Shown here piece by piece: positions 8,249 to 18,080 of a stretch of DNA of 49,245 nucleotides (position 1 is its first letter; every line of letters begins with the position of its first letter). This stretch comes from an uncultured Elusimicrobia bacterium (GTDB lineage Bacteria > Elusimicrobiota > Endomicrobiia > Endomicrobiales > Endomicrobiaceae): NCBI GenBank assembly GCA_947168325.1, contig CAMVLN010000002.1, forward strand, positions 1-49,245, written 5' to 3'. A program made the translations under genes and the position numbers. The notes below the pieces were generated by a model. The model had not been told where the DNA came from and did not search any database. It worked only from the letters and a program-made list of their open reading frames with translations.

Positions 8249-10078
8249 ATGTGTGGAATAGTTGGATATATTGGCAAAAAAAATGCTGTTGATGTAATAT
8301 ACTGTGGACTTGAAAAACTTGAATATAGAGGGTATGATTCTGCAGGTATAGCTGTTATTGATAATAAAAAAATTCAAAGAAGAAGAAGTATAGGAAAACT
8401 TAAAAATCTTCAAGAAAATATAAAAACAAATTCTATTTACGGCAACATTGGTATAGGTCATACTAGATGGGCAACACATGGAAAACCTAGCCAAGAAAAT
8501 GCTCATCCTCATACTGATTGTAATGAAAAAATAGTTGTGGTTCATAACGGTATAATTGAAAATTATATAGAACTAAAAAAATCTTTACAAAACGAAGGGC
8601 ACAAATTTTCTTCACAAACAGATACAGAAGTTATTGCACATTTAATTGAAAAATATTATAAAAACGATTTGTTAGTTGCAGTGAAATTGGCACTTAAAGA
8701 TATTAGAGGTTCTTATGCTATTTGTGCAATATGTAAAGAAGATAAATCAAGAATTGTTGTTGCAAGAAAAGATGCTCCTTTAGTTATAGGTGTTGCTTTG
8801 GGGGAAAAATACATAGCTTCAGATGTGTCTGCATTACTTCAATATACAAAAGATGTAATTTTTCTTGAAAATGGTGATGTAGCAGAAATTAAAGAAGATT
8901 CTATAAAAATATTTGATATAGATGATAATGTAGTTGATAGAAAATCTCAAAAAATATTGTGGAATGCGATACAAGCAGAAAAATGTGGTTATAAACATTT
9001 TATGCTAAAAGAAATTTTTGAACAAGCTCAAACCACACAGGATACTTTTAGAGGAAGAATTTCTGATGAATTAAACAAAATAATATTAGAGTCTATAAAG
9101 CTTACTAAAAAAGAAATTTTAAGTATATCAAGGATTTGTATAGTAGCATGTGGAACATCTTATCATGCTGGGCTTATATCAAAATTTCTGTTTGAAAAAT
9201 TTACAGAAATTCCTACAGAAGTAAATATAGCTTCCGAATTTAGATATTGTAGCCCTGTAATTGATGATAAAGTGCTAACAATATTTATTTCTCAATCTGG
9301 AGAAACGGCAGATACTCTTGCAGCATTAAGACTTGCAAGGGGGAAAAAATCAAAAACAATTGCTATATGTAATGTTGTTGGCTCAAGCATAAGCAGAGAA
9401 GCTAATTACACTTTATACACACATTGTGGTCCTGAAATTGGTGTAGCATCAACAAAAGCTTTTACAGGTCAATTGACAGCACTATATTTATTAGTAATGT
9501 ATATAGCATCAATTAAAGAAGTTATTTCAAACGAACAATTAGCAAATTTCATAAGCGGGCTAAGAGATATACCTAACAAAATTTCTGAAACATTGAAATT
9601 ATCTTCACAAATTGAAGAAATAGCAAAATTATTTCAAAACACAAAACAATTTATATATTTAGCTAGAAATATTAATTATCCTATAGCACTTGAAGGGGCA
9701 TTAAAATTAAAAGAAATATCTTATATTTATGCTGAAGGTTATCCTGCAGGAGAAATGAAACATGGTCCTATTGCATTGATAGATGAAACTATGCCAGTAA
9801 TGGTAATAGCAACAAATAGTAAAGTTTATGAAAAAGTATTAAGCAATATTGAAGAAGCTAAAGCAAGAGGTGCAAAAATAATTGCAATAGCAAATAAAAG
9901 TAATAACGATATAGTAAAAAATTCAGATTATCAAATTTTTGTTCCTGAAGTTGATGATTTCTTTTCACCATTGATTAATGTTATACCGTTACAATTTTTT
10001 GCATATTTTGTATCAGTAATGAAAGGTTGCGATGTTGATCAACCAAGAAATTTAGCTAAATCTGTCACTGTAGAATAA
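8249..10078 (+). CDS. glmS: Glutamine--fructose-6-phosphate aminotransferase
   Basis: GlmS makes glucosamine-6-phosphate, the entry step to UDP-GlcNAc for peptidoglycan and LPS. The 609-residue protein is full length. The Ntn-type glutaminase starts with catalytic Cys2 in 'MCGIVGYIG' and includes 'YRGYDSAGIA' and 'HTRWATHG'. Two SIS isomerase domains follow ('CGTSYHAG', 'SQSGETADT', 'CNVVGSSISRE') and the C-terminus is 'LAKSVTVE', as in the family. No glmS ribozyme is evident in the short upstream region. It appears to start its own transcription unit. Confidence 0.97.
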   Translation: MCGIVGYIGKKNAVDVIYCGLEKLEYRGYDSAGIAVIDNKKIQRRRSIGKLKNLQENIKTNSIYGNIGIGHTRWATHGKPSQENAHPHTDCNEKIVVVHNGIIENYIELKKSLQNEGHKFSSQTDTEVIAHLIEKYYKNDLLVAVKLALKDIRGSYAICAICKEDKSRIVVARKDAPLVIGVALGEKYIASDVSALLQYTKDVIFLENGDVAEIKEDSIKIFDIDDNVVDRKSQKILWNAIQAEKCGYKHFMLKEIFEQAQTTQDTFRGRISDELNKIILESIKLTKKEILSISRICIVACGTSYHAGLISKFLFEKFTEIPTEVNIASEFRYCSPVIDDKVLTIFISQSGETADTLAALRLARGKKSKTIAICNVVGSSISREANYTLYTHCGPEIGVASTKAFTGQLTALYLLVMYIASIKEVISNEQLANFISGLRDIPNKISETLKLSSQIEEIAKLFQNTKQFIYLARNINYPIALEGALKLKEISYIYAEGYPAGEMKHGPIALIDETMPVMVIATNSKVYEKVLSNIEEAKARGAKIIAIANKSNNDIVKNSDYQIFVPEVDDFFSPLINVIPLQFFAYFVSVMKGCDVDQPRNLAKSVTVE

Positions 10079-10279
10079 ATTTTAAATTTTTAAATATATT
10101 TTACAATATATATAAGATAATTCTATTTATAAAAAACAAATAGAAATAAAGTCCACACTTTTTTATCTAATACAAAATAAAATATTTAATTTATTTATTT
10201 TTAATAATTGATTTAGTGGGTGCTATTTTATAAAATCATTAGATTATTAAATTTTATAATATAGGGTTGATATATTCAC

Positions 10280-13200
10280 ATGAAAAATTTAATAAAAATT
10301 TTTTTTAGCAGGCAATATCTATACTTTTATATATCTCAACTTTTAGGAATTTTTAATGATAATTTTTTTAGAATAGCATTAGTCACATATATAATGCTAG
10401 ATAATAAATCTTTTTATGCACAAACAACAAGATTGTTTATAGCTTCGTCTTTAATAGCTGTATTTATGTTACCTTCTCTACTTTTTTCAGCAACAGCAGG
10501 AGAAATTATAGATAAATATAGAAAAGATATAATAATAAAATTAGTAAAACTAGCACAATTTTTAGTTGCTTTTATTGTAATAGCTTGTTTTTTATTAAAA
10601 AGTATATGGTGTTTAGTTATAGTTTTATTTGTATCAGGTATATTATCTGTTCTATTAAATAACACGAAGTTTAGTGCAGTTCCAGAACTTTTAAATAAAG
10701 ATAACTTAGTTTTAGGAAATAGCCTTATTCAAGCAGGAACATATATTGCAATCCTTTTAGGTAATGTTTGTGGGATATTGGTTTATTCTGTTAATAAAAA
10801 ATGGCTTTTTTTCATACATTTGGCAATAGCAGTTATTGGTTTAATATCTTCTTTTTTTATACCTAAACTAAAATCAAATACACAAAAAATTAATATATCA
10901 AAAAATTTTATTAAAACTATATATAACAATATGTTCTATTTTAATTACTCAAAAGATATTTACTTATGTATTTTAGGTATTTCTTGGTTTTGGTTTCTTG
11001 GTGTTATTTTAGTGTATCAAATTCCAAACTTTGCAGAGATTATATTAAACGGTCAACAAAATTTATATATTGTTTTAACAACATTGTTAGCTTCAGGAGC
11101 TTTTGTTGGTTCACTGTTTTCATATTTTTTATTGAAAAAAGAAATATCAATAAAATATATTCCTATATCAGTAATTTTTATGACAATATTTATAGTAGAT
11201 TTATCTTTTTGTGCGGACTATGTATATATGGCACTAACTACTGATATTTTGTTAAGAGACTTTTTATCTACTTTTTTGGGAATACGAGTTATTATAGATG
11301 TTTTTGCATATTCTTTATTTGCTGGATTATATATTGTTCCTTTGATAACTGTATTACAAGTTGTGGCTAATAGAAAAATTAGAGCTAGAGTTTTTGCAAT
11401 AAACAACATTGTAAATATTTTGTTTATGATTGCGGGTTCTATAATTTGTTTTAGTTTTATAAAAATGGGGCTTTCTTTTCCAGTAGTTTTAAGTATAATT
11501 GCATTGGTTAATATTATTGTTGCAATGTATATTTGTAGCATTTTGCCTGCACATTTGTTAAGAATTATAGCTAAAAGATTTATTGGTATATTTTATAAAA
11601 TTGAAATCGTAGGACAAGAAAATTTTGATAAATGTAAAGGCGGCACTTTAATTGTTGCTAACCACACATCGTTGATAGATGGGCTTATTCTTTCTGTAGT
11701 TTTTGGTGAGAAACTTTCTTTTGCTATAAATACAAATGTAACAAAAAAGTTTTGGATAAAACCTTTTTTGAATATGATAAAATTTTTTCCAATAGATAAT
11801 ACAAATGTAATGGTGGTAAAATCTATTGTTGATGAAATAAAAAAAGGGCATATTGTTGTAATATTTCCTGAAGGAAGAATTACAACTACTGGTGGACTTA
11901 TGAAAGTTTATCCAGGTCCAGCAGTTATAGCAGATAAAAGTAATGCTGATATTTTGCCTATATGTATAGAGGGTATACAATATTCAGATTTTTCATATTT
12001 TGGGGCAAAAACAAAAAATAAAAGGCAAAGAAATATTAAACTCACAATATTACATCCAAGAAAATTAAATGTAAATCAATCTTTATCAGATACTAGAAGG
12101 AGAAATATTGCTGTTACAAAACTTTATGATATTATGTGTGAAATGAAATTTGTTAGCAACTTTTCCAATAAGACTTTGTTTGAATCCTTAATAAATAATT
12201 TATCTTTTGTAGGTAGAAGGAAAAGAATTTTAGAAGATATAAATAGAACTTCTATCACACTGGGAAGATTTATTTGTAAAGTGTTTACTCTTACTCATAA
12301 GATAATTAAACAAACAGAAGATAAAGAATTTGTAGGTATAATTGCAACAAATGCTAAATCTACAATAGAAATATTCTTTGCATTATCGGCACTTAATAGA
12401 ATTCCTGCAATGATAAATTATACAGATACAATAGAGAATATACTTTTTAATATAAAAAATGTTGGAATTAAAACAGTATATACAGCCACATTTTTTATAA
12501 AAGTTTTGAAATTAGAAAATTTAATAATTGCTTTAAAAAATAATAATATAACTATTATTTATATAGAAGATATAGAGGATAATTGTACAATATTTAACAA
12601 GATGTCGGCATTTGTAAAATCTTTTTTCCCAAGAACATATTATAAAAATATTTGTTCAAATTTTGATGTAAACTCTCCAGCTGTTATTTTATTTACTTCT
12701 GCATTAAAAGGAAAAAGTAAATCCGTAGTTTTAACACATAGGAATATTCAAGCTCAAATGGCACAAATTTCAAGTGTTATGGATTTTGGTATTTTAGATA
12801 GTTTTTTTAATGCTATGCCAATATTTTCATCTTTAGGGTTTGTAGCAGGAACACTTTTGCCATTGATTAGAGGAATAAAAGTATTTCTGTATCATTTGCC
12901 ATTGCAATATAAAATGATTTCAGAGTTAGTTTATGATACAAACTCAACTGTTCTTTTAGGAACAGACACTTTCTTAAATGGGTATGCAAAAAATGCACAT
13001 CCTTACAATTTTTATGCTATTAGGTATGTGATAGCTGGTATAGAAAAACTTAAAGAAGAAACTATAAAAATTTGGGAAGATAATTTTGGAAAACGAATTT
13101 TTGAAGCTTATGGAACTACAGAAACATCATCAACAATATCAATAAATACTCCAATGTATTTTAAAGAATATAGTGTAGGAAAATTTTTGCCATCTATAGA

Positions 13201-13693
13201 ATGCAAATTGGAATCTACAACGGCTTTTATAGGAGCTAGTCATTTATTGGTAAAAGGTCCTAATATAGCAAATTGGTATATAGAAAAAAAACAACTAGTT
13301 TCTACAAAAGTTGATGGCTTGTGGTTTGATACTGGCGACATTGTAGAAATTGATAACGATAAATTTATATTTATAAAAGGAAAATCTCAAAGGTTTACAA
13401 AAGTTGATGGGGAAAGTGTTTCGTTAACAGAATTAGAATTTAATATATCAAATATATGGAAACATTCTAAGCATGCATTGCTTTCACTTTTGGTTGACGG
13501 TAAAAAAGAAATAGTATTGTTTACTACAAATCAATCTGCAACTTTACAACAGTTGGAGAAAAAAGTTCAAGAGCAAAAAATTGAAAACTTTGTGTTGCCT
13601 AATAGAATAATAATTGTTGAAAGAATTCCTATAATAGGAACTGGTGCTACAGATTATGTTAAGTTGCACGAAAAATTTAAGGAACTTAAATGA
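10280..13693 (+). CDS. LplT-Aas-like fusion: MFS transporter, acyltransferase and degenerate AMP-ligase
   Basis: Three domains in 1137 residues. Residues ~1-425 are an MFS transporter of the lysophospholipid-flippase type ('LLGIFNDNFFRIAL'). Residues ~430-620 are a PlsC acyltransferase with 'NHTSLID' and 'FPEGR'. Residues ~640-1137 resemble an acyl-ACP synthetase. Such fusions import and re-acylate lysophospholipids at the inner membrane. The ligase domain looks inactive: the ATP-binding loop, TSGSEGVPKG in the next gene, is here TSALKGKSKS (806-815), and the catalytic lysine of the GTGK motif is Ala1123. The acyltransferase motifs are intact. The last 4 bases overlap the downstream paralogue, suggesting co-translation and perhaps a shared complex. 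Confidence 0.85.
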   Translation: MKNLIKIFFSRQYLYFYISQLLGIFNDNFFRIALVTYIMLDNKSFYAQTTRLFIASSLIAVFMLPSLLFSATAGEIIDKYRKDIIIKLVKLAQFLVAFIVIACFLLKSIWCLVIVLFVSGILSVLLNNTKFSAVPELLNKDNLVLGNSLIQAGTYIAILLGNVCGILVYSVNKKWLFFIHLAIAVIGLISSFFIPKLKSNTQKINISKNFIKTIYNNMFYFNYSKDIYLCILGISWFWFLGVILVYQIPNFAEIILNGQQNLYIVLTTLLASGAFVGSLFSYFLLKKEISIKYIPISVIFMTIFIVDLSFCADYVYMALTTDILLRDFLSTFLGIRVIIDVFAYSLFAGLYIVPLITVLQVVANRKIRARVFAINNIVNILFMIAGSIICFSFIKMGLSFPVVLSIIALVNIIVAMYICSILPAHLLRIIAKRFIGIFYKIEIVGQENFDKCKGGTLIVANHTSLIDGLILSVVFGEKLSFAINTNVTKKFWIKPFLNMIKFFPIDNTNVMVVKSIVDEIKKGHIVVIFPEGRITTTGGLMKVYPGPAVIADKSNADILPICIEGIQYSDFSYFGAKTKNKRQRNIKLTILHPRKLNVNQSLSDTRRRNIAVTKLYDIMCEMKFVSNFSNKTLFESLINNLSFVGRRKRILEDINRTSITLGRFICKVFTLTHKIIKQTEDKEFVGIIATNAKSTIEIFFALSALNRIPAMINYTDTIENILFNIKNVGIKTVYTATFFIKVLKLENLIIALKNNNITIIYIEDIEDNCTIFNKMSAFVKSFFPRTYYKNICSNFDVNSPAVILFTSALKGKSKSVVLTHRNIQAQMAQISSVMDFGILDSFFNAMPIFSSLGFVAGTLLPLIRGIKVFLYHLPLQYKMISELVYDTNSTVLLGTDTFLNGYAKNAHPYNFYAIRYVIAGIEKLKEETIKIWEDNFGKRIFEAYGTTETSSTISINTPMYFKEYSVGKFLPSIECKLESTTAFIGASHLLVKGPNIANWYIEKKQLVSTKVDGLWFDTGDIVEIDNDKFIFIKGKSQRFTKVDGESVSLTELEFNISNIWKHSKHALLSLLVDGKKEIVLFTTNQSATLQQLEKKVQEQKIENFVLPNRIIIVERIPIIGTGATDYVKLHEKFKELK

Positions 13694-15864
13694 TTAATTC
13701 AATAATAAAAGTTTTATTTAATAAAAAGTTGATAATTGCTTTATCTAAACTTTTTTTAAGAGTTCAAGTAAAAGGGTTAGATAATATAAAAAATTTGCAA
13801 GATAAAGTTTTGTTTATTGCAAACCATAATTCTTTTATAGATACTTTTTTATTGTGGGCATTTATTCCTGAAAATTTATGTTTTACAATAAATCCTATAG
13901 TTGCAAAAAAGTGGTATGTAAAACCATTATTAAACATCACAAAATTTTTTAAGATAGAACCGAACAACCCGATGGCAGTAAAATCTATTATAAAAGAAAT
14001 AAATAAAGGGCACAAACTTGTTATTTATCCAGAAGGTAGAGTTACTTCTACAGGAAACATGATGAAAATTTATCCAGGTCCTGCTATGATTGCAGATAAA
14101 ACAAATGCTTATATAGTTCCCATATACATAGATGGAACACAGTATACAATTTTTTCTTATTATAGAAACAAAATTAAAATAAAACCGAAAATAAATATTA
14201 TACTAAACATTTTTAAACCTACAAAATTAAATGTAGATGAAAATTTAAAAGGCAAAGAAAGAAAAAAAGAAATTACAAAACAGATTTTTGATATTATGAC
14301 AAATGCAAATTTTTTTTCTTTAAGTGACAAAAAAACTTTGTTTGAATCTTTAATAGAAGCTAAAAATTTTGTAGGAAGAAGAACAAAAATTATAGAAGAT
14401 ATAGAAAGGAAACCTATAAGTTATGGACAACTAATAACTGTTGCTTTTGTGTTAGGGAAACAATTCATAAAACATAGTAAGCAAAAAGAAAAGGTAGGTT
14501 TTTTAATGCCAAATGCTGTAGCATCGGTTGTTGCAATTTTTGGTATGCAAGTATATAATCTTATTCCTTGTATGTTAAACTTTTCAACAGGAACAAAGAA
14601 TATGATTTCTTGTTGTAAAACCGCTGCAATTAAAACAGTTTATACATCAAAACAGTTTGTTATAAAAGGTGGTTTTACAGAACTTATAAAAACAATGGAA
14701 GATGAGGGTTTACAAATAATTTATCTTGAAGATTTAAAAAAAGAAATAACTCTACAAGAAAAACTTATAGGTTTATTTGCTTCCTTTTTTCCAAAATATT
14801 ATTACAATAAAATTAAAGGGGATGTTACAGCAGAAGACCCTGCTGTAATTCTTTTTACCAGTGGGTCAGAAGGTGTCCCTAAAGGAGTAGCTTTAAGTCA
14901 TAGAAATATTCAGGCAAACTTGAATCAAATAAGATCTGTTTTATTCTTTGATGTTTTAGATAGATTTTTTATGGCATTACCGATATTTCATTCGTTTGGG
15001 TTTACTTGTGGAATGATATTACCTATAACAAGTGGTATAAAAGTTTTCTTTTATCCTACACCATTGCATTATAAAATTATTCCAGAACTTATTTACGATA
15101 CAAATTCAACAGTTACATTTACTACACCTACTTTTTTTAGTGGGTATGGCAAAAGTGCACATGCCTACGATTTTTATTCCATAAGAATAGCAGTTGTAGG
15201 TGCAGAGAGAGCTAAAGAAGAAACAATAAAAAGTTTATTTACAAATTTTGGTATAAGTCTTTTGGAAGGATACGGAGCAACAGAAACAGCTCCAGTTCTT
15301 TCTGTAAATACACCGATGTATCATAAAAAAGGAACAGTTGGTAGAATTTTTCCAGGCATACAAATGAGATTAGATGAAGTACCTGGAATAAAAGACGGCA
15401 AAAAGTTAGTAGTTAAGGGAAGAAATGTTATGTTAGGTTATATAAAGAGTGATAAACCGGGAGTAATACAGCCGTTGGAGGATGGTTGGTATGATACTGG
15501 TGATATAGTTTCTGTAGATAAAGATGGCTTTATTACAATAAAAGGGAGAGCAAAAAGATTTGCAAAAATTGCCGGTGAGATGGTGTCTTTAACTGCCGTA
15601 GAAGAAATGATAACAGATTTATGGAAAGATTATCAACATGCAGTTGTATCAATTCCTGATGAAAAAAAAGGGGAACAGTTAATACTGTTTACTACTAGGT
15701 CTAACACAACTTTTAGTGAAATTAGTTCTGCCTTTAAGTTACAAGGGGCAAGTGATTTGTTTGTTCCTAAAAAAATTAAAGTGTTAGAAGAAATGCTTTT
15801 ACTTGGGACAGGTAAAATTGATTATGTAAGTTTAAATAAAAAAGCAAAAGAACTTTTTAATTAA
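13690..15864 (+). CDS. aas: Aas-like acyltransferase--acyl-ACP synthetase
   Basis: Paralogue of the preceding gene without the MFS part, 724 residues. The PlsC domain (~15-200) has 'NHNSFID' and 'YPEGR', the acyl-acceptor motifs of glycerolipid acyltransferases. The AMP-forming ligase domain (~220-724) has an intact P-loop TSGSEGVPKG (390-399), 'GYGATETAP', 'WYDTGDIVSVDKDGF' and catalytic K709 in GTGKIDY. It probably activates fatty acids onto ACP and transfers them to 2-acyl lysophospholipids. With the upstream MFS-bearing copy it could supply flipping and reacylation between two proteins. Residue similarity along the whole shared length indicates tandem duplication. Confidence 0.85.
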   Translation: MINSIIKVLFNKKLIIALSKLFLRVQVKGLDNIKNLQDKVLFIANHNSFIDTFLLWAFIPENLCFTINPIVAKKWYVKPLLNITKFFKIEPNNPMAVKSIIKEINKGHKLVIYPEGRVTSTGNMMKIYPGPAMIADKTNAYIVPIYIDGTQYTIFSYYRNKIKIKPKINIILNIFKPTKLNVDENLKGKERKKEITKQIFDIMTNANFFSLSDKKTLFESLIEAKNFVGRRTKIIEDIERKPISYGQLITVAFVLGKQFIKHSKQKEKVGFLMPNAVASVVAIFGMQVYNLIPCMLNFSTGTKNMISCCKTAAIKTVYTSKQFVIKGGFTELIKTMEDEGLQIIYLEDLKKEITLQEKLIGLFASFFPKYYYNKIKGDVTAEDPAVILFTSGSEGVPKGVALSHRNIQANLNQIRSVLFFDVLDRFFMALPIFHSFGFTCGMILPITSGIKVFFYPTPLHYKIIPELIYDTNSTVTFTTPTFFSGYGKSAHAYDFYSIRIAVVGAERAKEETIKSLFTNFGISLLEGYGATETAPVLSVNTPMYHKKGTVGRIFPGIQMRLDEVPGIKDGKKLVVKGRNVMLGYIKSDKPGVIQPLEDGWYDTGDIVSVDKDGFITIKGRAKRFAKIAGEMVSLTAVEEMITDLWKDYQHAVVSIPDEKKGEQLILFTTRSNTTFSEISSAFKLQGASDLFVPKKIKVLEEMLLLGTGKIDYVSLNKKAKELFN

Positions 15865-16002
15865 TGAGTTTAAATTTATAAATAGTTTAATATACAATTT
15901 ATTTTGTATTTTATATAATTTAGACATAATTAAAATGTTGTGTGTTTGTATATTATATATATAAATTTATAAGGTAGAATTCGTTTAATAAAATAAATTG
16001 CT

Positions 16003-16602
16003 ATGAAGAAAAAGGGAATGATTATTATTGTATCTGCTCCTTCTGGTGCAGGTAAAACAAGTATTTGCAACTCTTTGATTAAAAGTGATAAAAATATTGT
16101 TTATTCTATATCTACTACTACAAGGCAACCAAGAAAAGGTGAAAAAAATGGTAAAGAATATTTTTTTGTAGATAACAAAAAGTTTAAAGATATGGTAAAA
16201 AAAAATTTATTTGTTGAATATGCAAAAGTCCATAACTATTTCTATGGAACTTCTAAGAAAATGTTAGAAGAAACTTTAAATAAGGGTAAAGATATTTTAT
16301 TAGATATAGATGTTCAAGGTGCAATAAAAATAAAAAAACAATATAAAGATGCTCTTATGATATTTATAACAACACCTACTTTAAAAATATTAAAGGAAAG
16401 ATTAATAAAAAGAAATAAAGATTTGCTTGATGTTATAAATACAAGAGTTAAAAATGCTAAAAAGGAATTAATGTATTTACCAAGATATGATTATTTGGTA
16501 TTGAATGATAAGTTAGATATAAGTATTGAAAATGTTAAATCTATAATTAAAGCAGAAAGATTATCGATAAAAAGAAATAAAAATATAATTGGGGGAAAGT
16601 AA
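16003..16602 (+). CDS. gmk: Guanylate kinase
   Basis: Gmk phosphorylates GMP to GDP. The 199-residue protein carries the P-loop 'SAPSGAGKTS' near residue 10, the GMP-binding segment 'SISTTTRQPRKGEKNGKEYFFV' in shortened form 'TTRQPRKGE', and 'LLDIDVQGA', all diagnostic. The gap before it (15865-16002) is very AT-rich with several TATAAT-like hexamers, so a promoter there is likely. It is followed one base later by rpoZ, a widely conserved gmk-rpoZ-coaBC-priA arrangement. Confidence 0.95.
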   Translation: MKKKGMIIIVSAPSGAGKTSICNSLIKSDKNIVYSISTTTRQPRKGEKNGKEYFFVDNKKFKDMVKKNLFVEYAKVHNYFYGTSKKMLEETLNKGKDILLDIDVQGAIKIKKQYKDALMIFITTPTLKILKERLIKRNKDLLDVINTRVKNAKKELMYLPRYDYLVLNDKLDISIENVKSIIKAERLSIKRNKNIIGGK

Positions 16603-16603
16603 A

Positions 16604-16885
16604 ATGGCTGTTGTTGAAGAAAAACCTGTAGAAGAGTTATTCTTTGATTCTGGAAAAGGAAAGTATGAAGTTACAAAACTTGCAATTGAATGGATAAAAG
16701 TAGTAAAAGACAAAGATGATTATAACAATTTATCTCAAACAGAATTGATAGATAAAGCATTAAGAGATGTTTTAAGTGGTGTAGCTACTTATGAAAAAAT
16801 AGAAGAACTAAAGAAGAAAACGGTTGTTGCAACAGCACCAGCACAAAAACAAGAAGAGCAGGCTCAAGAAAATGCAGAACAATAA
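16604..16885 (+). CDS. rpoZ: RNA polymerase omega subunit
   Basis: The omega subunit helps fold and assemble beta-prime. The 93-residue product has the Rpb6/omega-like core 'KYEVTKLAIEWIKVVK' and 'LIDKALRDVLSG', followed by a Gln/Glu/Ala-rich tail. The ATG at 16604 was chosen over the TTG at 16589 because GGGGGAAAG ends just before it. Sequence similarity is modest, so the call depends partly on position between gmk and coaC. The stop overlaps the coaC start by 14 bases. Confidence 0.8.
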   Translation: MAVVEEKPVEELFFDSGKGKYEVTKLAIEWIKVVKDKDDYNNLSQTELIDKALRDVLSGVATYEKIEELKKKTVVATAPAQKQEEQAQENAEQ

Positions 16886-17423
16886 TTTAAAAAATAAAAA
16901 TATTATTATAGGAATATGTGCTGGGATTGCAATATATAAAGTTTGTGATTTGGTTAGAGAGCTTATAAAATTAGAAGCTAGTGTTACATGTGTTATGACC
17001 AGGGATGCAACAAAATTTGTTACACCTTTAATGTTTCAGTCTTTATCAAAAAACAAAGTAGTATATGATATGTTTGACACTTCTTATTTTGAAATAGAAC
17101 ATGTTTCTCTTGCACAAAAAGCAGATGTTTATGTTATAGTTCCTGCTACAGCAAACACTATTTCAAAATTGGCAAGTGGTATGGCAGATAATTTGGTTAC
17201 CTCTACTGCAATTGCAACTACTGCAAAAATTATAGTTTGCCCGGCAATGAACCATAATATGTACCATCATAAAGCTATAGAAAATAATATACGAATTTTG
17301 AAAAATTATGGTTATAAAATAGTTGATTCCAAACAAGGTCTTCTTGCTTGTGGAGTTGTTGGTGATGGATGTTTGGCAGATAATTCTAAAATTTTAGAAG
17401 AAATAAAAAATCAATTAAAATAA
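16872..17423 (+). CDS. coaC: Phosphopantothenoylcysteine decarboxylase (CoaC half of CoaBC)
   Basis: A flavoprotein that decarboxylates phosphopantothenoylcysteine in coenzyme A synthesis. The 183 residues include the N-terminal FMN-binding segment 'IIIGICAGIAIYK', 'PATANTISKLASGMADN', the substrate-binding 'PAMNHNMY' and the flap 'LLACGVVGDGCLAD'. The ORF-track start at 16824 lies deep in rpoZ; the ATG at 16872 gives the normal N-terminus. Usually this domain is fused to CoaB in one ~400-residue protein. Here it ends with TAA immediately followed, in the same frame, by the ATG of coaB. Confidence 0.9.
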   Translation: MQNNNLKNKNIIIGICAGIAIYKVCDLVRELIKLEASVTCVMTRDATKFVTPLMFQSLSKNKVVYDMFDTSYFEIEHVSLAQKADVYVIVPATANTISKLASGMADNLVTSTAIATTAKIIVCPAMNHNMYHHKAIENNIRILKNYGYKIVDSKQGLLACGVVGDGCLADNSKILEEIKNQLK

Positions 17424-18080
17424 ATGGCTATAAACATACTTATTACTTCAGGGCCAACTAGAGAATATATAGATCCTGTTAGGTTTATATCTAATGCTTC
17501 GTCCGGCAAAATGGGAAAAGCATTAGTAGATGAAGCATTAAAGCAAAATTGTAAAGTGATAGTTGTTAAGGGCACTTCTAGTATAGATATACAGAATACC
17601 AAAAATTGTAAAGTCATAGATGTTGTTAGTGCAAAAGATATGTTATTGGCTGTTAAGAAAAATTTAAAAAGTGCAGATATATTTATTGGTGCAGCAGCAG
17701 TTTCTGATTATAGACCGGCAGTTGTTGCTAAAAATAAAATAAAGAAAAAAGATATTGGTAATGAAACAATAACTTTAAAACTTGTAAAAAATCCAGACAT
17801 TATTAAATATGTTTCTTTACATAAAAAAAATCAAGTAGTAGTTGGTTTTGCTTTAGAAACAAAAAATTTAATATCTTATGCAAAAACAAAACTTAAAGAA
17901 AAGAAATTAGATATGATTGTTGCTAATAGTTCATCAACAATTTCTTCTAAAAATTCAGCTCCTACATTAATTTTTAAAAGTGGGAAAGTAAAAAAACTTG
18001 AGTTATTGTCTAAAGAAAAAGTTGCAAAAGAGATAATCAATGAATCAATTAGAATATTTAAAACTATTAAAACTTGCTAG
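17424..18080 (+). CDS. coaB: Phosphopantothenate--cysteine ligase (CoaB half of CoaBC)
   Basis: Ligates cysteine to 4'-phosphopantothenate using CTP in most bacteria. The 218-residue protein begins 'INILITSGPTREYIDPVRFISN' in the usual pattern and contains 'NASSGKMG', 'GAAAVSDYRP', 'KNPDII' and 'VGFALET', the standard nucleotide- and substrate-binding motifs. It is in the same reading frame as coaC, separated only by TAA, with no Shine-Dalgarno directly before its ATG, so it is probably translated by termination-reinitiation. Its 3' end overlaps the glycosylase gene by 41 bases. Confidence 0.9.
   Translation: MAINILITSGPTREYIDPVRFISNASSGKMGKALVDEALKQNCKVIVVKGTSSIDIQNTKNCKVIDVVSAKDMLLAVKKNLKSADIFIGAAAVSDYRPAVVAKNKIKKKDIGNETITLKLVKNPDIIKYVSLHKKNQVVVGFALETKNLISYAKTKLKEKKLDMIVANSSSTISSKNSAPTLIFKSGKVKKLELLSKEKVAKEIINESIRIFKTIKTC

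Noticed and set aside
8120-8545. 141-codon minus-strand ORF across the xerD-glmS gap
   Set aside because: Antisense to two certain genes and made mainly of Phe, Ile, Ser and Tyr, as expected from AT-rich antisense DNA.
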